A stretch of 64,000 nucleotides of DNA, taken from Actinacidiphila bryophytorum (GTDB lineage Bacteria > Actinomycetota > Actinomycetes > Streptomycetales > Streptomycetaceae). The notes beneath the pieces were generated by a model. That model was not told where the DNA came from, did no database searches, and worked only from the letters and a program-made list of their open reading frames with translations. Position 1 is the first letter of the stretch, and every line of letters starts with the position of its first letter. Positions 16,067 to 24,646 of the stretch are shown here, in pieces. Both the position numbers and the translations under genes were made by a program. The stretch spans positions 62,001 through 126,000 of the forward strand of contig NZ_JAFFIX010000010.1 of assembly GCF_016916835.1 (NCBI RefSeq), written 5' to 3'.

Positions 16067-17503
16067 TCAGCTCTCTTGCGTGGCGGGCGCGGTGGCCCAG
16101 TCCGGGAAGTTCAGGGGGGTGCGCTGCAGGCCGATCCACTGGCGCCGGGTGAAGCCGGGCATCTGGTTCTCCGCGCCGTGCCTGGCGTGCGCGTCGTTGA
16201 CGTGGACCTCGCCGGCCTGCAGCTGCTCGGCGACGGACAGACCGCGCACCAGGTCGCGGGTGAAGACCGAGTTCATCAGCATCGGCAGGCCGTTGGTCAG
16301 GGCCACGGCCTCCGCCTCGGTGTCCACGACGGTCACCGGGATGACGGGGCCGAAGATCTCCTCGCGGAAGGCGGGCATCTGCGGTGTGACGCCGGCGAGC
16401 ACGGTGGGCCGGTAGAACAGCCCGTCGTAGGTGCCGCCGGTCACCAGGCGGGCGCCCATCGCGAGCGAGGGTTCCACGATCGTGCGGTGCACCCGGTCCC
16501 GCTGGGCCGCGCTGATCAGCGGGCCGAGTGCGGTTCCGGGGTCGAAGGGGTCGCCGACGGTGAGGGCCGCGGCCCGCCGGGTCAGGGCGTCGAGGTAGTC
16601 GTCGGCCACCGCGCGCTGCACGATGTGCCGGCTGGCGCTGATACAGGTCTGGCCCTGGAACTCCAGCGAGGCGATCATGGCGCAGTTCGCGGCGACCTCG
16701 ATGTCGGCGTCGTCCAGCACCACGAAGGCGTTGCTGCCGCCGAGTTCGAGGCGGATGTCGCGCAGCTCGCCCGCCGCGGCCCGGTCGATGGCGAGCCCCA
16801 CCTCGCGTGAACCGGTGAAGTCCAGCATGTCCAGGCCCTGGTGGCGGGCCAGCGGCCAGCCTGCGTCCGGCCCGTCGCCGGTGACGACGTTGAACACCCC
16901 GGGCGGCAGGCCCGCGTGGTCGGCGGCGGCGGCCAGCACCTGGCCGCCGATCACCGGGGTCAGCTCGGCGGGCTTGAGGACCACGGTGTTGCCGAAGGCG
17001 AGCCCGGGCGCGAGGGCGCGCATCGCCAGGTTCATCGGGTAGTTCCAGGGCGTGATGAGCCCCAGCACGCCCAGCGGCACCGCACGGGACAGCGAGAGCT
17101 TGCCCGCCTTGTACGGGGGCAGGATGTCGCCGGCGTTCTCGCCGACCTGGACGGCGGACAGGGCCAGCTGCTTGATGCTGGTGCCGACCTCGTCCTCCGC
17201 CTTGGCCCGCACTCCGCCGGTCTCCCGCATGCTCTGCTCGACCAGCTCCTCTCGGTGCGCCTCCAGATACCCGCAGAACGCCCGCAGATACCCGGCACGC
17301 TCCGGCGCGGAGAGCGCTCCCCAGGCGGGTTGTGCGGCCCTGGCGGCGGCGACGGCCCGGTCGATGTCGGCGGCCGAACCGAGCGCGTAGCTGCCGATCG
17401 GCTTGCCGGTGGCCTTCTCCTCGACGACCCCGGTGCGTCCGGAGGCGGCGGGCACGAAGGCTCCGTCGATGTACAGCCGGCCGTCGCCGGGTTGGGAGGG
17501 CAT
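16067..17503 (-). CDS. NAD(P)-dependent aldehyde dehydrogenase
   Basis: A 478-residue ALDH. Landmarks are the Asn motif LGLITPWNYPMNLAM, VVLKPAELTP for NAD(P) binding, the general-base segment LELGGSNAFVVLDDADI and the catalytic Cys C287 in EFQGQTCISASR, then EEIFGPVIPV. The C-terminus (ENQMPGFTRRQWIGLQRTP) resembles the benzaldehyde/vanillin dehydrogenase branch. ATG 17503 has GGAG five bases upstream; the longer open frame to 17554 runs through the -10 region. It is the first gene of the ROK-linked transporter operon, so it may oxidise an aldehyde sugar or a product of the imported compound. A promoter and operator lie 54-82 bp upstream. Confidence 0.9.
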   Translation of the reverse strand: MPSQPGDGRLYIDGAFVPAASGRTGVVEEKATGKPIGSYALGSAADIDRAVAAARAAQPAWGALSAPERAGYLRAFCGYLEAHREELVEQSMRETGGVRAKAEDEVGTSIKQLALSAVQVGENAGDILPPYKAGKLSLSRAVPLGVLGLITPWNYPMNLAMRALAPGLAFGNTVVLKPAELTPVIGGQVLAAAADHAGLPPGVFNVVTGDGPDAGWPLARHQGLDMLDFTGSREVGLAIDRAAAGELRDIRLELGGSNAFVVLDDADIEVAANCAMIASLEFQGQTCISASRHIVQRAVADDYLDALTRRAAALTVGDPFDPGTALGPLISAAQRDRVHRTIVEPSLAMGARLVTGGTYDGLFYRPTVLAGVTPQMPAFREEIFGPVIPVTVVDTEAEAVALTNGLPMLMNSVFTRDLVRGLSVAEQLQAGEVHVNDAHARHGAENQMPGFTRRQWIGLQRTPLNFPDWATAPATQES

Positions 17504-17552
17504 ACGTGCTCCAGGGTGCGGAAGGGTGACGGCTCGCGCCGCTTTTTCTCGC

Positions 17553-17565
17553 ACTTAAACTAAGT
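17553..17565. promoter_or_regulatory. Probable ROK operator ACTTA-AAC-TAAGT
   Basis: An inverted repeat of ACTTA with a three-base centre, the AT-rich kind of site bound by ROK/XylR repressors (sites with TTAGTTTAA cores). It covers the -10 hexamer of the aldehyde dehydrogenase promoter, so binding would repress the operon. The adjacent ROK gene is the obvious candidate. Confidence 0.65.
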
Positions 17566-17585
17566 AGAAGCCGATGGGGGGTCAA
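17557..17585 (-). promoter_or_regulatory. Promoter of the aldehyde dehydrogenase-ABC operon
   Basis: On the minus strand: -35 TTGACC (17585-17580), 17-bp spacer, -10 TAGTTT (17562-17557). The start point is expected near 17550, giving a leader of about 47 bases to ATG 17503. Confidence 0.65.
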
Positions 17586-17655
17586 CGGTCGTGACGCAAG
17601 ATTTTCCGCGGATGCGGGCGGCCGATACGGGCGGGCTGCTACGGGCCCGCCGGGC

Positions 17656-18918
17656 TCAGCGGCCGCCGGCCGTCAGCAGTTCGTGCACCGGCAGGGTGGC
17701 CGCACCGAGGGCGACCTGCTCGGGGCCGAGGCGGCCCAGCTCCAGCACCGTGCGCTCGGCCAGGTAGTCCAGGGTGTGCCGGCGGGCCGCGTCCCGCACC
17801 GCGGGCAGCATCGCGGGACCCATGGCGGCGCTCACCCAGCCGGAGAGGATGACCCGGTCGGGGCCGAGCAGGTTGATCAGGTTCGCGATCCCGATGCCGA
17901 GGTATTCGGCGGTGGCGCGGACCGTGTCGGCGGCGGGACCCGGCAGAGCCGCGTCGGCGACCAGCGCGGCGAGCCGCGCCTCGGTGTCGGCGCCGCGGCC
18001 GGAGGGCCGGCCCGATGCGGCGCCTGCGTCCTCCGGCAACTCCCGCCCGGGCGCGGCCGGTTCCGGCAGCCCGGCGAGCCGCCCGTAGCGCTCCAGGATC
18101 GCGTCCGCGCCGACGTAGGCCTCCAGGCAGCCGTGCGAACCGCACCGGCAGAGCGCGCCGCCGGCCTCCACCACGGTGTGGCCCCACTCGCTGGTGGTGC
18201 TGGTCACCCCGCCGGGCGAGCCGGTGGCGACCGCGGCGCCCACGCCGACCGCGAGCAGGCCGACGATGGCCCGCTCGGCGCCGCGGCCCGCGCCCCGCCA
18301 CATCTCCGCCTGGCCCAGGGTGCGCGCGCAGTTGTCCAGGTGCAGCGGCGCAGGCACGTGCGGGCGCAGCAGCGCGTCGAAGGGCACGTCGGCCCAGCCC
18401 AGGGTCGGCGCGTGCACCAGCCCGTCGGGCAGCACCGCGCCGGGCACCCCGACGCCGACGCCGAGCAGCGCGGCCGGATCGGCGCCCGCCTTCGCGGTGA
18501 CCTCCTCGATGCCCGCCCGCACCAGCTCGGCGAGCACCCCGGGGTCGGGGCGGCCCTCGTCCATCGGGTAGGTGGCGGTGGCGACGGTGTCCAGGGTCCA
18601 GTCGAAGAGGCCGACCTGGACGTGGGTCTCGCCGATGTCGACCCCGACCACCTGGGCGTATCCGGGGCGCACTTCGAGCAGGGTGCGCGGCCGGCCGCCG
18701 TCGGAGTCCAGCAGGCCGGCCTCGGCGACCAGGCCGTCGGCGACCAGGCCGGTGACGACGTTGCTGACGGTGGCCGAACTGAGCCCGGTGGCCTTCATCA
18801 GGTCGAAGCGGCTGGCGGGTCCGTGCAGGTAGAGCCTGGTCAGCACGGAGGTGCGATTGTGCCGACGAAGGTCTCTCGTCGTCCGGCCCACCTCGCGCGT
18901 CACCGGGCTCCCCCTCAT
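17656..18918 (-). CDS. ROK-family transcriptional regulator
   Basis: A 420-residue repressor of the ROK (NagC/XylR) family. The N-terminal winged helix covers about residues 10-70 (NRTSVLTRLYLHGPASRFDL, then TGLSSATVSNVVTGLVADGL). The sugar-kinase-like domain has VVGVDIGETHVQVGLFDW and the zinc motif CRCGSHGCLEAYVGAD. A disordered insert around residues 280-310 is rich in Gly, Arg and Pro. ATG 18918 has AAGGA eight bases upstream. It lies immediately upstream of the aldehyde dehydrogenase-ABC operon in the same direction, with an AT-rich inverted repeat over that operon's promoter, and most likely represses it until a sugar is bound. Confidence 0.92.
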   Translation of the reverse strand: MRGSPVTREVGRTTRDLRRHNRTSVLTRLYLHGPASRFDLMKATGLSSATVSNVVTGLVADGLVAEAGLLDSDGGRPRTLLEVRPGYAQVVGVDIGETHVQVGLFDWTLDTVATATYPMDEGRPDPGVLAELVRAGIEEVTAKAGADPAALLGVGVGVPGAVLPDGLVHAPTLGWADVPFDALLRPHVPAPLHLDNCARTLGQAEMWRGAGRGAERAIVGLLAVGVGAAVATGSPGGVTSTTSEWGHTVVEAGGALCRCGSHGCLEAYVGADAILERYGRLAGLPEPAAPGRELPEDAGAASGRPSGRGADTEARLAALVADAALPGPAADTVRATAEYLGIGIANLINLLGPDRVILSGWVSAAMGPAMLPAVRDAARRHTLDYLAERTVLELGRLGPEQVALGAATLPVHELLTAGGR

Positions 18919-19028
18919 GGTCTCGGTCCTTGCAGTCCGCCTGGTCCGCCGGTCGCGGCGCGGGACCCGGCCGGTCGGAACCGGGGTGCCGCCCTGCCGC
19001 ACCGCACCCCCGGGGAATCGCGACGACA

Positions 19029-19043
19029 TGGCACATAGTGCCA
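19029..19043. promoter_or_regulatory. Inverted repeat TGGCAC-ATA-GTGCCA upstream of the ROK gene
   Basis: A perfect 6+3+6 palindrome 111 bp upstream of the ROK start. It could be an operator; a -10-like CACTAT lies within it on the minus strand. It does not resemble the ACTTA site at the operon promoter. Confidence 0.45.
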
Positions 19044-19068
19044 GATCGCGGCCTTCCCGCCGCCCTTC

Positions 19069-19083
19069 GGGGAGCGCTCTCCC
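19069..19083. promoter_or_regulatory. GAGCGCTC box (GGGGAGCGCTCTCCC) upstream of the ROK gene
   Basis: A near-palindrome of the window's LacI-type motif, 151 bp upstream of the ROK start and in a 275-bp non-coding gap. If used, it would place the ROK regulator under the glucan repressor. Confidence 0.45.
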
Positions 19084-19193
19084 TGAATTGCGCGGATCCT
19101 GCCGGACCGTACACCCGGCCGCTGTGCCCGCCGCCGTCCCTCCCGGCCCCCCGTCGGCCCGGCCCCTCGTCGGCCCGTCACACCGTCGGCCCG

Positions 19194-22037
19194 TCACACC
19201 GTCAGCAGCGCCGCCAGTGCCTCCGCCGTCTGCGGGTGCCGCCCGGCCAGCGCCAGGCCCGGTGCGCCTGCCCCGGCCGGCGCCCAGCCCTCCTCGCAGC
19301 CCAGCAGCTCCGCCAGCGCGTCGCAGGCCGCCGGGTGCTCCGCCAGCAGGGCGGCACCGCCGCCCGCGCCGGCCGCCGGCAGCGGCACTGCGGCCGGGGC
19401 GTCCTCCGCCAGCCACGGCGGCACCCAGGTGTCGAGGTCCGCCAGCCGCGCGGGGAAGATCCGCCCCGCCTCGCGGATCAGCAGCGGCGCCAGCTCCGCG
19501 CCGCCGGCCCGCAGGGTGCCGATCAGCGTCGGCAGCCACGGCAGCAGCACCGGGTCGGGCAGCCGGGCGAAGGCGCTGGAGACCAGCTCCACCACGAAGT
19601 CCGCCAGCTGCGGCACCGGTTCCAGCGCGTGCAGGAAGCCGCTCAGGTAGCGCGGGTAGGCCGGCACCACCAGCGGGTTGCCCAGCAGGTCGTCGCAGCG
19701 CGCCCGCAGCTCGGCCCGGGTCAGCTGCCCGAGCCGCACCTTAGCCGCCCACAGCAGCGCCACCCGGGCGGGCTCCTGCGGGTGGGACTGGGCGAAGGAC
19801 AGCTCCAGCTGGGTGCGGTCGCAGCCCAGCGACAGCGCCAGGCTCTCCATGCTGAACAGGAAGCCCAGCATCGCCGCGACCTGCGCGACCGTGGCGTCCT
19901 CGTCGGTGAAGGCGGTCGGCAGCAGTGTGCAGTAGTGCGCGTAACCGGTCGTCACGAACGCCTCGACCCACGGCGGCAGCACCGGCTCGCTGGTCCGGTA
20001 GTACGCCAGCAGCCCGCGGACCCGGCGCAGCACCTCGGGGGCGCCGTCGACGCTGCGCTCGGTCGCCAGCACCTCCAGGGCGCGCTGTCCCAGTTCGTCG
20101 GCGAGCCGGCGGCTGCGCAGATACAGCGTGGCGTCCTCGACGGCCTGCAGCACGGTGGCCGTGGTCGCCTTCGGGTCGTACGCCGCCCGCCGCAGCCGCT
20201 GTTCGAGCACCTGCTCGATGCTGACGCCCTCGTAGCCCAGCTCGACAAGCGCCCGCTGGTGGGTGCCGAGCGCGACGTCCCAGGACTCCTGGATGGGGCG
20301 TTCGCCGAGCCGCCGCTCGCCCATGATCGGCCGTGCGGTGCCGTGCGGCATCAGGTGGCGCAGCATCCACAGCACGTCGGAGCAGGCGGACAGCTCCGGC
20401 TGCGAGGCCATGTCCAGCAGCGCGCGCTGCACACCGCGCTGCTGGAGCTTGAGGCCGAGCGGTGCGAGCCGGTCGTGGACGTCGCGGGCCAGCGGCGGCA
20501 ACGCGTCGTAGCCGACCTGGCCGATCCGGTCGCCGCCCATCATGATCTCGACCAGCCGGCGCACGTCCCTGCGGCCCGGCACGGTGTCCTTCTCGATGCA
20601 GGTGACTGCCGCGTCCTGGAAGTCGTACGGCGTGGGCCTGGCCCGGTCGCGCATGCCGGCCAGCAGGATCGAGGTCTCGAAGACCGCGATGGCGTCGGCG
20701 GTCGAGGCGAGGTAGCCGGCTCTGCGGGCGGCCCGCACGATGTCGACGGACCAGCCGAGCAGTTCGGCCTCGTCGAGCCGGTCGAGCACCGGCGGGCGCT
20801 GCAGGAAGCCGGTGAGCCGGTCGGCCCGCACCGCCCCTTCCACGGGTGCGGCGGCGGCTGCGGCGGCCCGTTTGGCCGGCTTCTTCGCGCCCGCCTGCCC
20901 GGCGAGCCGGAAGGGCTGCACCCGGGTGCGCCTGAGGTTCTTGGCCCACTGCGCCGCCGCGATCGACACCGAGCCGGCGGCGAGGCCGAACTGCGCCTCG
21001 ATCGCGGTGTGGCTGGACGGGATGAGGCCGTACTGCCAGGTGCTGGCGCTGCGCGGGGTGATCTCGAAGCCGTCGCTGCCCGCGACACCGAACTCGGCGA
21101 CCCGGCTGGCCGCGTGGAAGGCGCCGCACACGTAGAGGCAGTCGGCGGGGTCGGCGCCGGACGCGGCCAGGTGCTCGCGCATCCGGGTCCACATGTAGCG
21201 CTCGCGGTCCTCGTCGACGCCGACGCGCTCGGCGTCGCCCGGCGCGAGCCGCCGGAAGAGGCTGCCGATCAGGAGCATGACCTGGCGGTACGTGTCGTGG
21301 TCGCTGTCGCCGAGCGGGAGTTCGACGTACTGGTGCCACCACTCCGACCAGTGCCGCACCCGTCCGTGCCGCAGCAGGTGCTCCTCCAGCTCGGCGAAGC
21401 GCGGGCGCAGGTCGCCGATCTCCACGCCCACCGCGTCGCCGTGCAGCGCGGCTTCCTCCTCGGCCGGTGCCGCGTCGGGGCCGGTGCCCTTCCCCCGGCC
21501 GCCGTCGGGTCCCGCGGTCCTGCTGTCGCGCGCCTGCCACTGGAAGACGTGGTCGCTCGACCGGTCGACCAGGACGAGTTCGACGCCGGGGGTGTCCAAC
21601 GCGTAGGCGATGGCCTGGTACTCGGCCGACGCCTCGGTGATCGGCGCGACGACCGACAGCGGCGCCCACTCGGGCGGGAAGCCGTCGACGTCGCCCGCGT
21701 AGGCCTGGACCGCCACCGGGAGCCGGCAGTTGCGCAGCTCGGTCAGCAGCGGGGCCATGTCCTCGCACAGCTCCAGGTAGACGGTCCTGGGCTGCTTCTC
21801 GCGCAGCCGCCTGGCCATCGCGACGGCCGAGGCGGGCGAGTGGTGGCAGACCGGGAAGATCTCCAGCGGTTCGCGCACCGCCCGGTCGACGTCGTCCACG
21901 ATGCCGCGCAGGATGCCTTCGAGGGCGTCCGGGCCGTCGGCGAAGTCGCTTGCCGCCTGCTGGAGTTGCGCGCGCAGCGCGTCGAAGGACCCGTCGGTCT
22001 TCCCGGCCGGTGCGGGTGCCTGCTCGACGGCCGTCAC
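19194..22037 (-). CDS. DUF5682 family protein of a MoxR/VWA/SWIM operon
   Basis: A large 947-residue cytoplasmic protein, last in a five-gene operon. Near the N-terminus, EIFPVCHHSPASAVAMARRL (C64, H65, H66) followed by RTVYLELCEDMAPLLTEL resembles the HH...E start of DUF5682 proteins, which I believe are related to the EreA/ChaN/TIKI hydrolase fold; that relation is remembered, not tested. Later HADxxY-like DPADCLYVCGAFHAASR also fits. A long alpha-helical second half from about residue 420 follows a Lys/Ala-rich linker (AKKPAKRAAAAAAAPV). ATG 22037 overlaps the MoxR stop (ATGA). It corresponds to YehM in E. coli by operon position. The biochemical role is unknown; hydrolase-like activity on an unidentified target is a guess. 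Confidence 0.85.
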   Translation of the reverse strand: MTAVEQAPAPAGKTDGSFDALRAQLQQAASDFADGPDALEGILRGIVDDVDRAVREPLEIFPVCHHSPASAVAMARRLREKQPRTVYLELCEDMAPLLTELRNCRLPVAVQAYAGDVDGFPPEWAPLSVVAPITEASAEYQAIAYALDTPGVELVLVDRSSDHVFQWQARDSRTAGPDGGRGKGTGPDAAPAEEEAALHGDAVGVEIGDLRPRFAELEEHLLRHGRVRHWSEWWHQYVELPLGDSDHDTYRQVMLLIGSLFRRLAPGDAERVGVDEDRERYMWTRMREHLAASGADPADCLYVCGAFHAASRVAEFGVAGSDGFEITPRSASTWQYGLIPSSHTAIEAQFGLAAGSVSIAAAQWAKNLRRTRVQPFRLAGQAGAKKPAKRAAAAAAAPVEGAVRADRLTGFLQRPPVLDRLDEAELLGWSVDIVRAARRAGYLASTADAIAVFETSILLAGMRDRARPTPYDFQDAAVTCIEKDTVPGRRDVRRLVEIMMGGDRIGQVGYDALPPLARDVHDRLAPLGLKLQQRGVQRALLDMASQPELSACSDVLWMLRHLMPHGTARPIMGERRLGERPIQESWDVALGTHQRALVELGYEGVSIEQVLEQRLRRAAYDPKATTATVLQAVEDATLYLRSRRLADELGQRALEVLATERSVDGAPEVLRRVRGLLAYYRTSEPVLPPWVEAFVTTGYAHYCTLLPTAFTDEDATVAQVAAMLGFLFSMESLALSLGCDRTQLELSFAQSHPQEPARVALLWAAKVRLGQLTRAELRARCDDLLGNPLVVPAYPRYLSGFLHALEPVPQLADFVVELVSSAFARLPDPVLLPWLPTLIGTLRAGGAELAPLLIREAGRIFPARLADLDTWVPPWLAEDAPAAVPLPAAGAGGGAALLAEHPAACDALAELLGCEEGWAPAGAGAPGLALAGRHPQTAEALAALLTV

Positions 22038-23155
22038 GACAGGGTGGCGATCGCGTCGCGGCCGCCTTCGAGGAACTCCGGCCAGGAGCCGCCCTCTTCC
22101 CTGCTGCGCGGCTCCACCACACCGTGCAGGTACTTGTTCAGTATCGCCAGGTCCTCGGGCTCGCGGCGGGCCAGCGACCCGACCAGCGAGGAGGCCAGGG
22201 TGTGGGCGGTCAGGGCGCGTTCGCCGAAGAAGTTGCTGTGCAGGATGGCGTCCTCCAGGACGCCGATCTGCTCGGCGGTGGACAGTGCGGACTCCAGCTT
22301 CTCGTCGTCGCTGCCCGCCGCGGCGGCCGAGGTGCGCAGGTCGGCGAAGCTCTGCAGCAGCACGTCCAGCAGGGTCGGCGGCACGTCCAGTTCGATCTGG
22401 TGCCGTCGCAGCAGCTCCTCGGTGCGGAAGCGGACGATCTCCGCCTCGCTCTTCTTGTTGGTCACCACCGGGATGCGGACGAAGTTGAAGCGCCGCTTGA
22501 GCGCGGAGGACAGGTCGTTGACGCCCCGGTCGCGGCTGTTGGCGGTGGCGATGACGGAGAAGCCGGGCTTGGCGAAGACGATGTTGTCGCCGCCGCCGTT
22601 GTCCAGCTCAGGCACCGAGATGTACTTCTCCGACAGGATCGAGATCAGCGCGTCCTGGACGTCGCTTGTGGAGCGGGTCAGCTCCTCGAAGCGGCCGATC
22701 GCGCCGGCCTCCATCGCCGTCATGATCGGCGAGGGGATCATCGACTCGCGGGACTGGCCCTTGGCGATGACCATCGAGACGTTCCACGAGTACTTGATGT
22801 GGTCCTCGGTGGTGCCGGCGGTGCCCTGCACGACCAGCGTGGAGTTGCGGCAAATGGCGGCGGACAGCAGCTCGGCCAGCCAGCTCTTGCCGGTGCCGGG
22901 GTCGCCGATCAGCAGCAGTCCGCGGTCGGAGGCCAGCGTCACGATGGAGCGCTCCACGAAGCCGCGGTCGCCGAACCACTTCGGGGCGATCTCCCGGTCG
23001 AGCCCGTCGGAGCGCTCGGAGCCGAGCACGAACAGCCGGACCATCTTCGGCGACAGCCGCCAGGTGAAAGGCTTGGGACCGTCGTCGACCGATTCCAGCC
23101 AGTCCAGCTCCTCGGCGTACTTGATCTCCGCGGGGGCGCGCAACAGGTCGGACAT
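22034..23155 (-). CDS. MoxR-family AAA+ ATPase
   Basis: A 373-residue AAA+ ATPase. Walker A is LLLIGDPGTGKSWLAELL with K90; the substrate-facing segment is SVIATANSRDRGVNDLSSAL, and sensor and arginine-finger regions follow in ALKRRFNFVRIPVVTNKKSE. The Walker B region is unusual: at the expected place the sequence reads IGRFEELTRSTSDVQDALIS, so the acidic residues are EE in RFEEL rather than a hydrophobic-DE pair. MoxR ATPases act with VWA proteins to remodel or activate partner proteins, and the VWA gene lies 12 bp upstream. Equivalent to YehL in E. coli by gene set. Translation of DUF5682 is coupled to its stop. Confidence 0.9.
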   Translation of the reverse strand: MSDLLRAPAEIKYAEELDWLESVDDGPKPFTWRLSPKMVRLFVLGSERSDGLDREIAPKWFGDRGFVERSIVTLASDRGLLLIGDPGTGKSWLAELLSAAICRNSTLVVQGTAGTTEDHIKYSWNVSMVIAKGQSRESMIPSPIMTAMEAGAIGRFEELTRSTSDVQDALISILSEKYISVPELDNGGGDNIVFAKPGFSVIATANSRDRGVNDLSSALKRRFNFVRIPVVTNKKSEAEIVRFRTEELLRRHQIELDVPPTLLDVLLQSFADLRTSAAAAGSDDEKLESALSTAEQIGVLEDAILHSNFFGERALTAHTLASSLVGSLARREPEDLAILNKYLHGVVEPRSREEGGSWPEFLEGGRDAIATLS

Positions 23156-23167
23156 TTCGGAGCCTTT

Positions 23168-24646
23168 CTAGGCGAGGAAGGTCTTGAGTTCGTGGACGAG
23201 CTTGCGGATGTGGCCGGAGAGCACGGGGGTGCCGAGGTCCTTGAAGCGCTCCCGGAACCACGGGTTGACGCTGCCCCGGCCCGAGCTGGTCACCGAGCCG
23301 ACGGGGATGAACTTCGCGCCCGAGCGGTGGACGGCGGCCATGCTCGCGAAGAGCGGCTCCGTCTGCCATTCGTAGAAGTCGGAGATCCACACCACGGCGG
23401 TGTTGCGCGGCTCGGCGATCTTCGGCTGCGCCAGGGCCATGGCCACGGTGCCGTCGGTGCCGCCGCCGAGGTTGGTGCGCAGCAGCGTCTCGAAGGGGTC
23501 GTGCACCCACGGGGTGAGGTCGAGCGCCTGGGTGTCGTACGCGATCAGGTGCACGTCGACCCTCGGCAGCCCGGCGAAGATCGACGCCAGGATGGTGCAG
23601 TTGACCATCGAGTCCACCATGGAGCCCGACTGGTCGACCACCACGATCAGCCGCTGCGGGGTCGTACGCCGGGCGGTGTGGCGGTAGTAGAGCCGGTCGA
23701 CGTAGAGCTGCTGCTCCTCGGGGCTCCAGTTGGTGAGGTTCTTCCAGATGGTGCGGTCCAGGTCCAGGTTGCGGAAGACCCGCTTCGGCGGGATCGAGCG
23801 GTCGACCGCGCCGACGGTGGCCTTCTCCACCTGGGTGCGCAGCACTTCGGCGACCTCGTCGACGAAACGCCGGATCAGCGCCTTGGCGTTGGCCAGTGCC
23901 AGGCCCGACAGGTTGTCCTTGTCGCGCAGCAGCTGCTCGATCAGCGACATGCTCGGCGTCAGCTGCGAGGCGAGCCGCGGGTCGGCCAGGACCTCGCGCA
24001 GGTGCATCCGCTTGACCAGGTCGGCTTCGATCGCGCCCAGTTCCGGGCCGATCGCCGGGACGAGCCGGCTCAGGTCCGGGGTCCTGCCCCCGCCGCCGCT
24101 GCCGTACGGGCTCACGCCGCGTCCGCCGCCTCCCCCGGAGCCGCCGGCCGCGCCGGACCCGCGGCCGCTGCCGCCCGCCGCCCGGCCCCCGCGCAGCTCG
24201 CCCGGCGCGCAGCCGAGCGCGCGCTCCAGCCAGCCCGCGTCGGACTGCCACCGGGCCAGCTGACCCGCGGTGACCGTGCCGCTGCCGGTCGCGAACACGT
24301 TGAGCAGCACCTTCGAGACCAGGGCGGCCCTGCGCACCTCGGCAGCCCGGTCCCGCGCGCCGGCGTCCGGCTCGCCGTCGCCCGGTTCGCCGTCCTGGGG
24401 CGGCAGCATCAGGCCGTCGAACTCGGCGGCCAGGTCCGGGTGGCGCTGCACCACGGAGTCCACGGACGCCTGCGGGTCGAGCAGCGCCGGCGGCAGGCCG
24501 AGGTCCTCGACCACGGCCAGGCTCGCCGACTCCAGCGCCGGCTGCTCCTCGGGGTCGAACAGCCGGGCGAGCAGCCGCCAGTAGACGACCTGGCGGCGCG
24601 CCTCGTGGGAGGGCGGCTGCATTCCCTGTGCACTGTGCCCGGTCAT
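23168..24646 (-). CDS. VWA-domain protein with intact MIDAS
   Basis: A 492-residue soluble protein. Residues 1-170 are helical and Gly/Ser-rich near 150-190 (RAAGGSGRGSGAAGGSGGGG), then a helical connector, then a C-terminal von Willebrand A domain from about residue 330. The metal site is complete: DQSGS (D338), the conserved Thr in GGGTDGTVAMAL and the Asp in VVWISDFYEW. ATG 24646 overlaps the upstream stop (ATGA). VWA proteins of this type bind a protein partner through the metal ion and work with MoxR ATPases; that ATPase gene is the next one. The equivalent in E. coli is YehP. Confidence 0.92.
   Translation of the reverse strand: MTGHSAQGMQPPSHEARRQVVYWRLLARLFDPEEQPALESASLAVVEDLGLPPALLDPQASVDSVVQRHPDLAAEFDGLMLPPQDGEPGDGEPDAGARDRAAEVRRAALVSKVLLNVFATGSGTVTAGQLARWQSDAGWLERALGCAPGELRGGRAAGGSGRGSGAAGGSGGGGGRGVSPYGSGGGGRTPDLSRLVPAIGPELGAIEADLVKRMHLREVLADPRLASQLTPSMSLIEQLLRDKDNLSGLALANAKALIRRFVDEVAEVLRTQVEKATVGAVDRSIPPKRVFRNLDLDRTIWKNLTNWSPEEQQLYVDRLYYRHTARRTTPQRLIVVVDQSGSMVDSMVNCTILASIFAGLPRVDVHLIAYDTQALDLTPWVHDPFETLLRTNLGGGTDGTVAMALAQPKIAEPRNTAVVWISDFYEWQTEPLFASMAAVHRSGAKFIPVGSVTSSGRGSVNPWFRERFKDLGTPVLSGHIRKLVHELKTFLA

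Noticed and set aside
22951..22962. TGGAGCGCTCCA in the MoxR gene as a LacI operator
   Set aside because: Only 12 bp, inside a coding region of an unrelated operon; probably coincidence of the codons.
18930..23171. A 1413-residue open frame on the plus strand
   Set aside because: It is the complement of the DUF5682 and MoxR genes, has no ribosome site at its start, and its translation lacks recognisable motifs. Long antisense frames are normal at this GC content.
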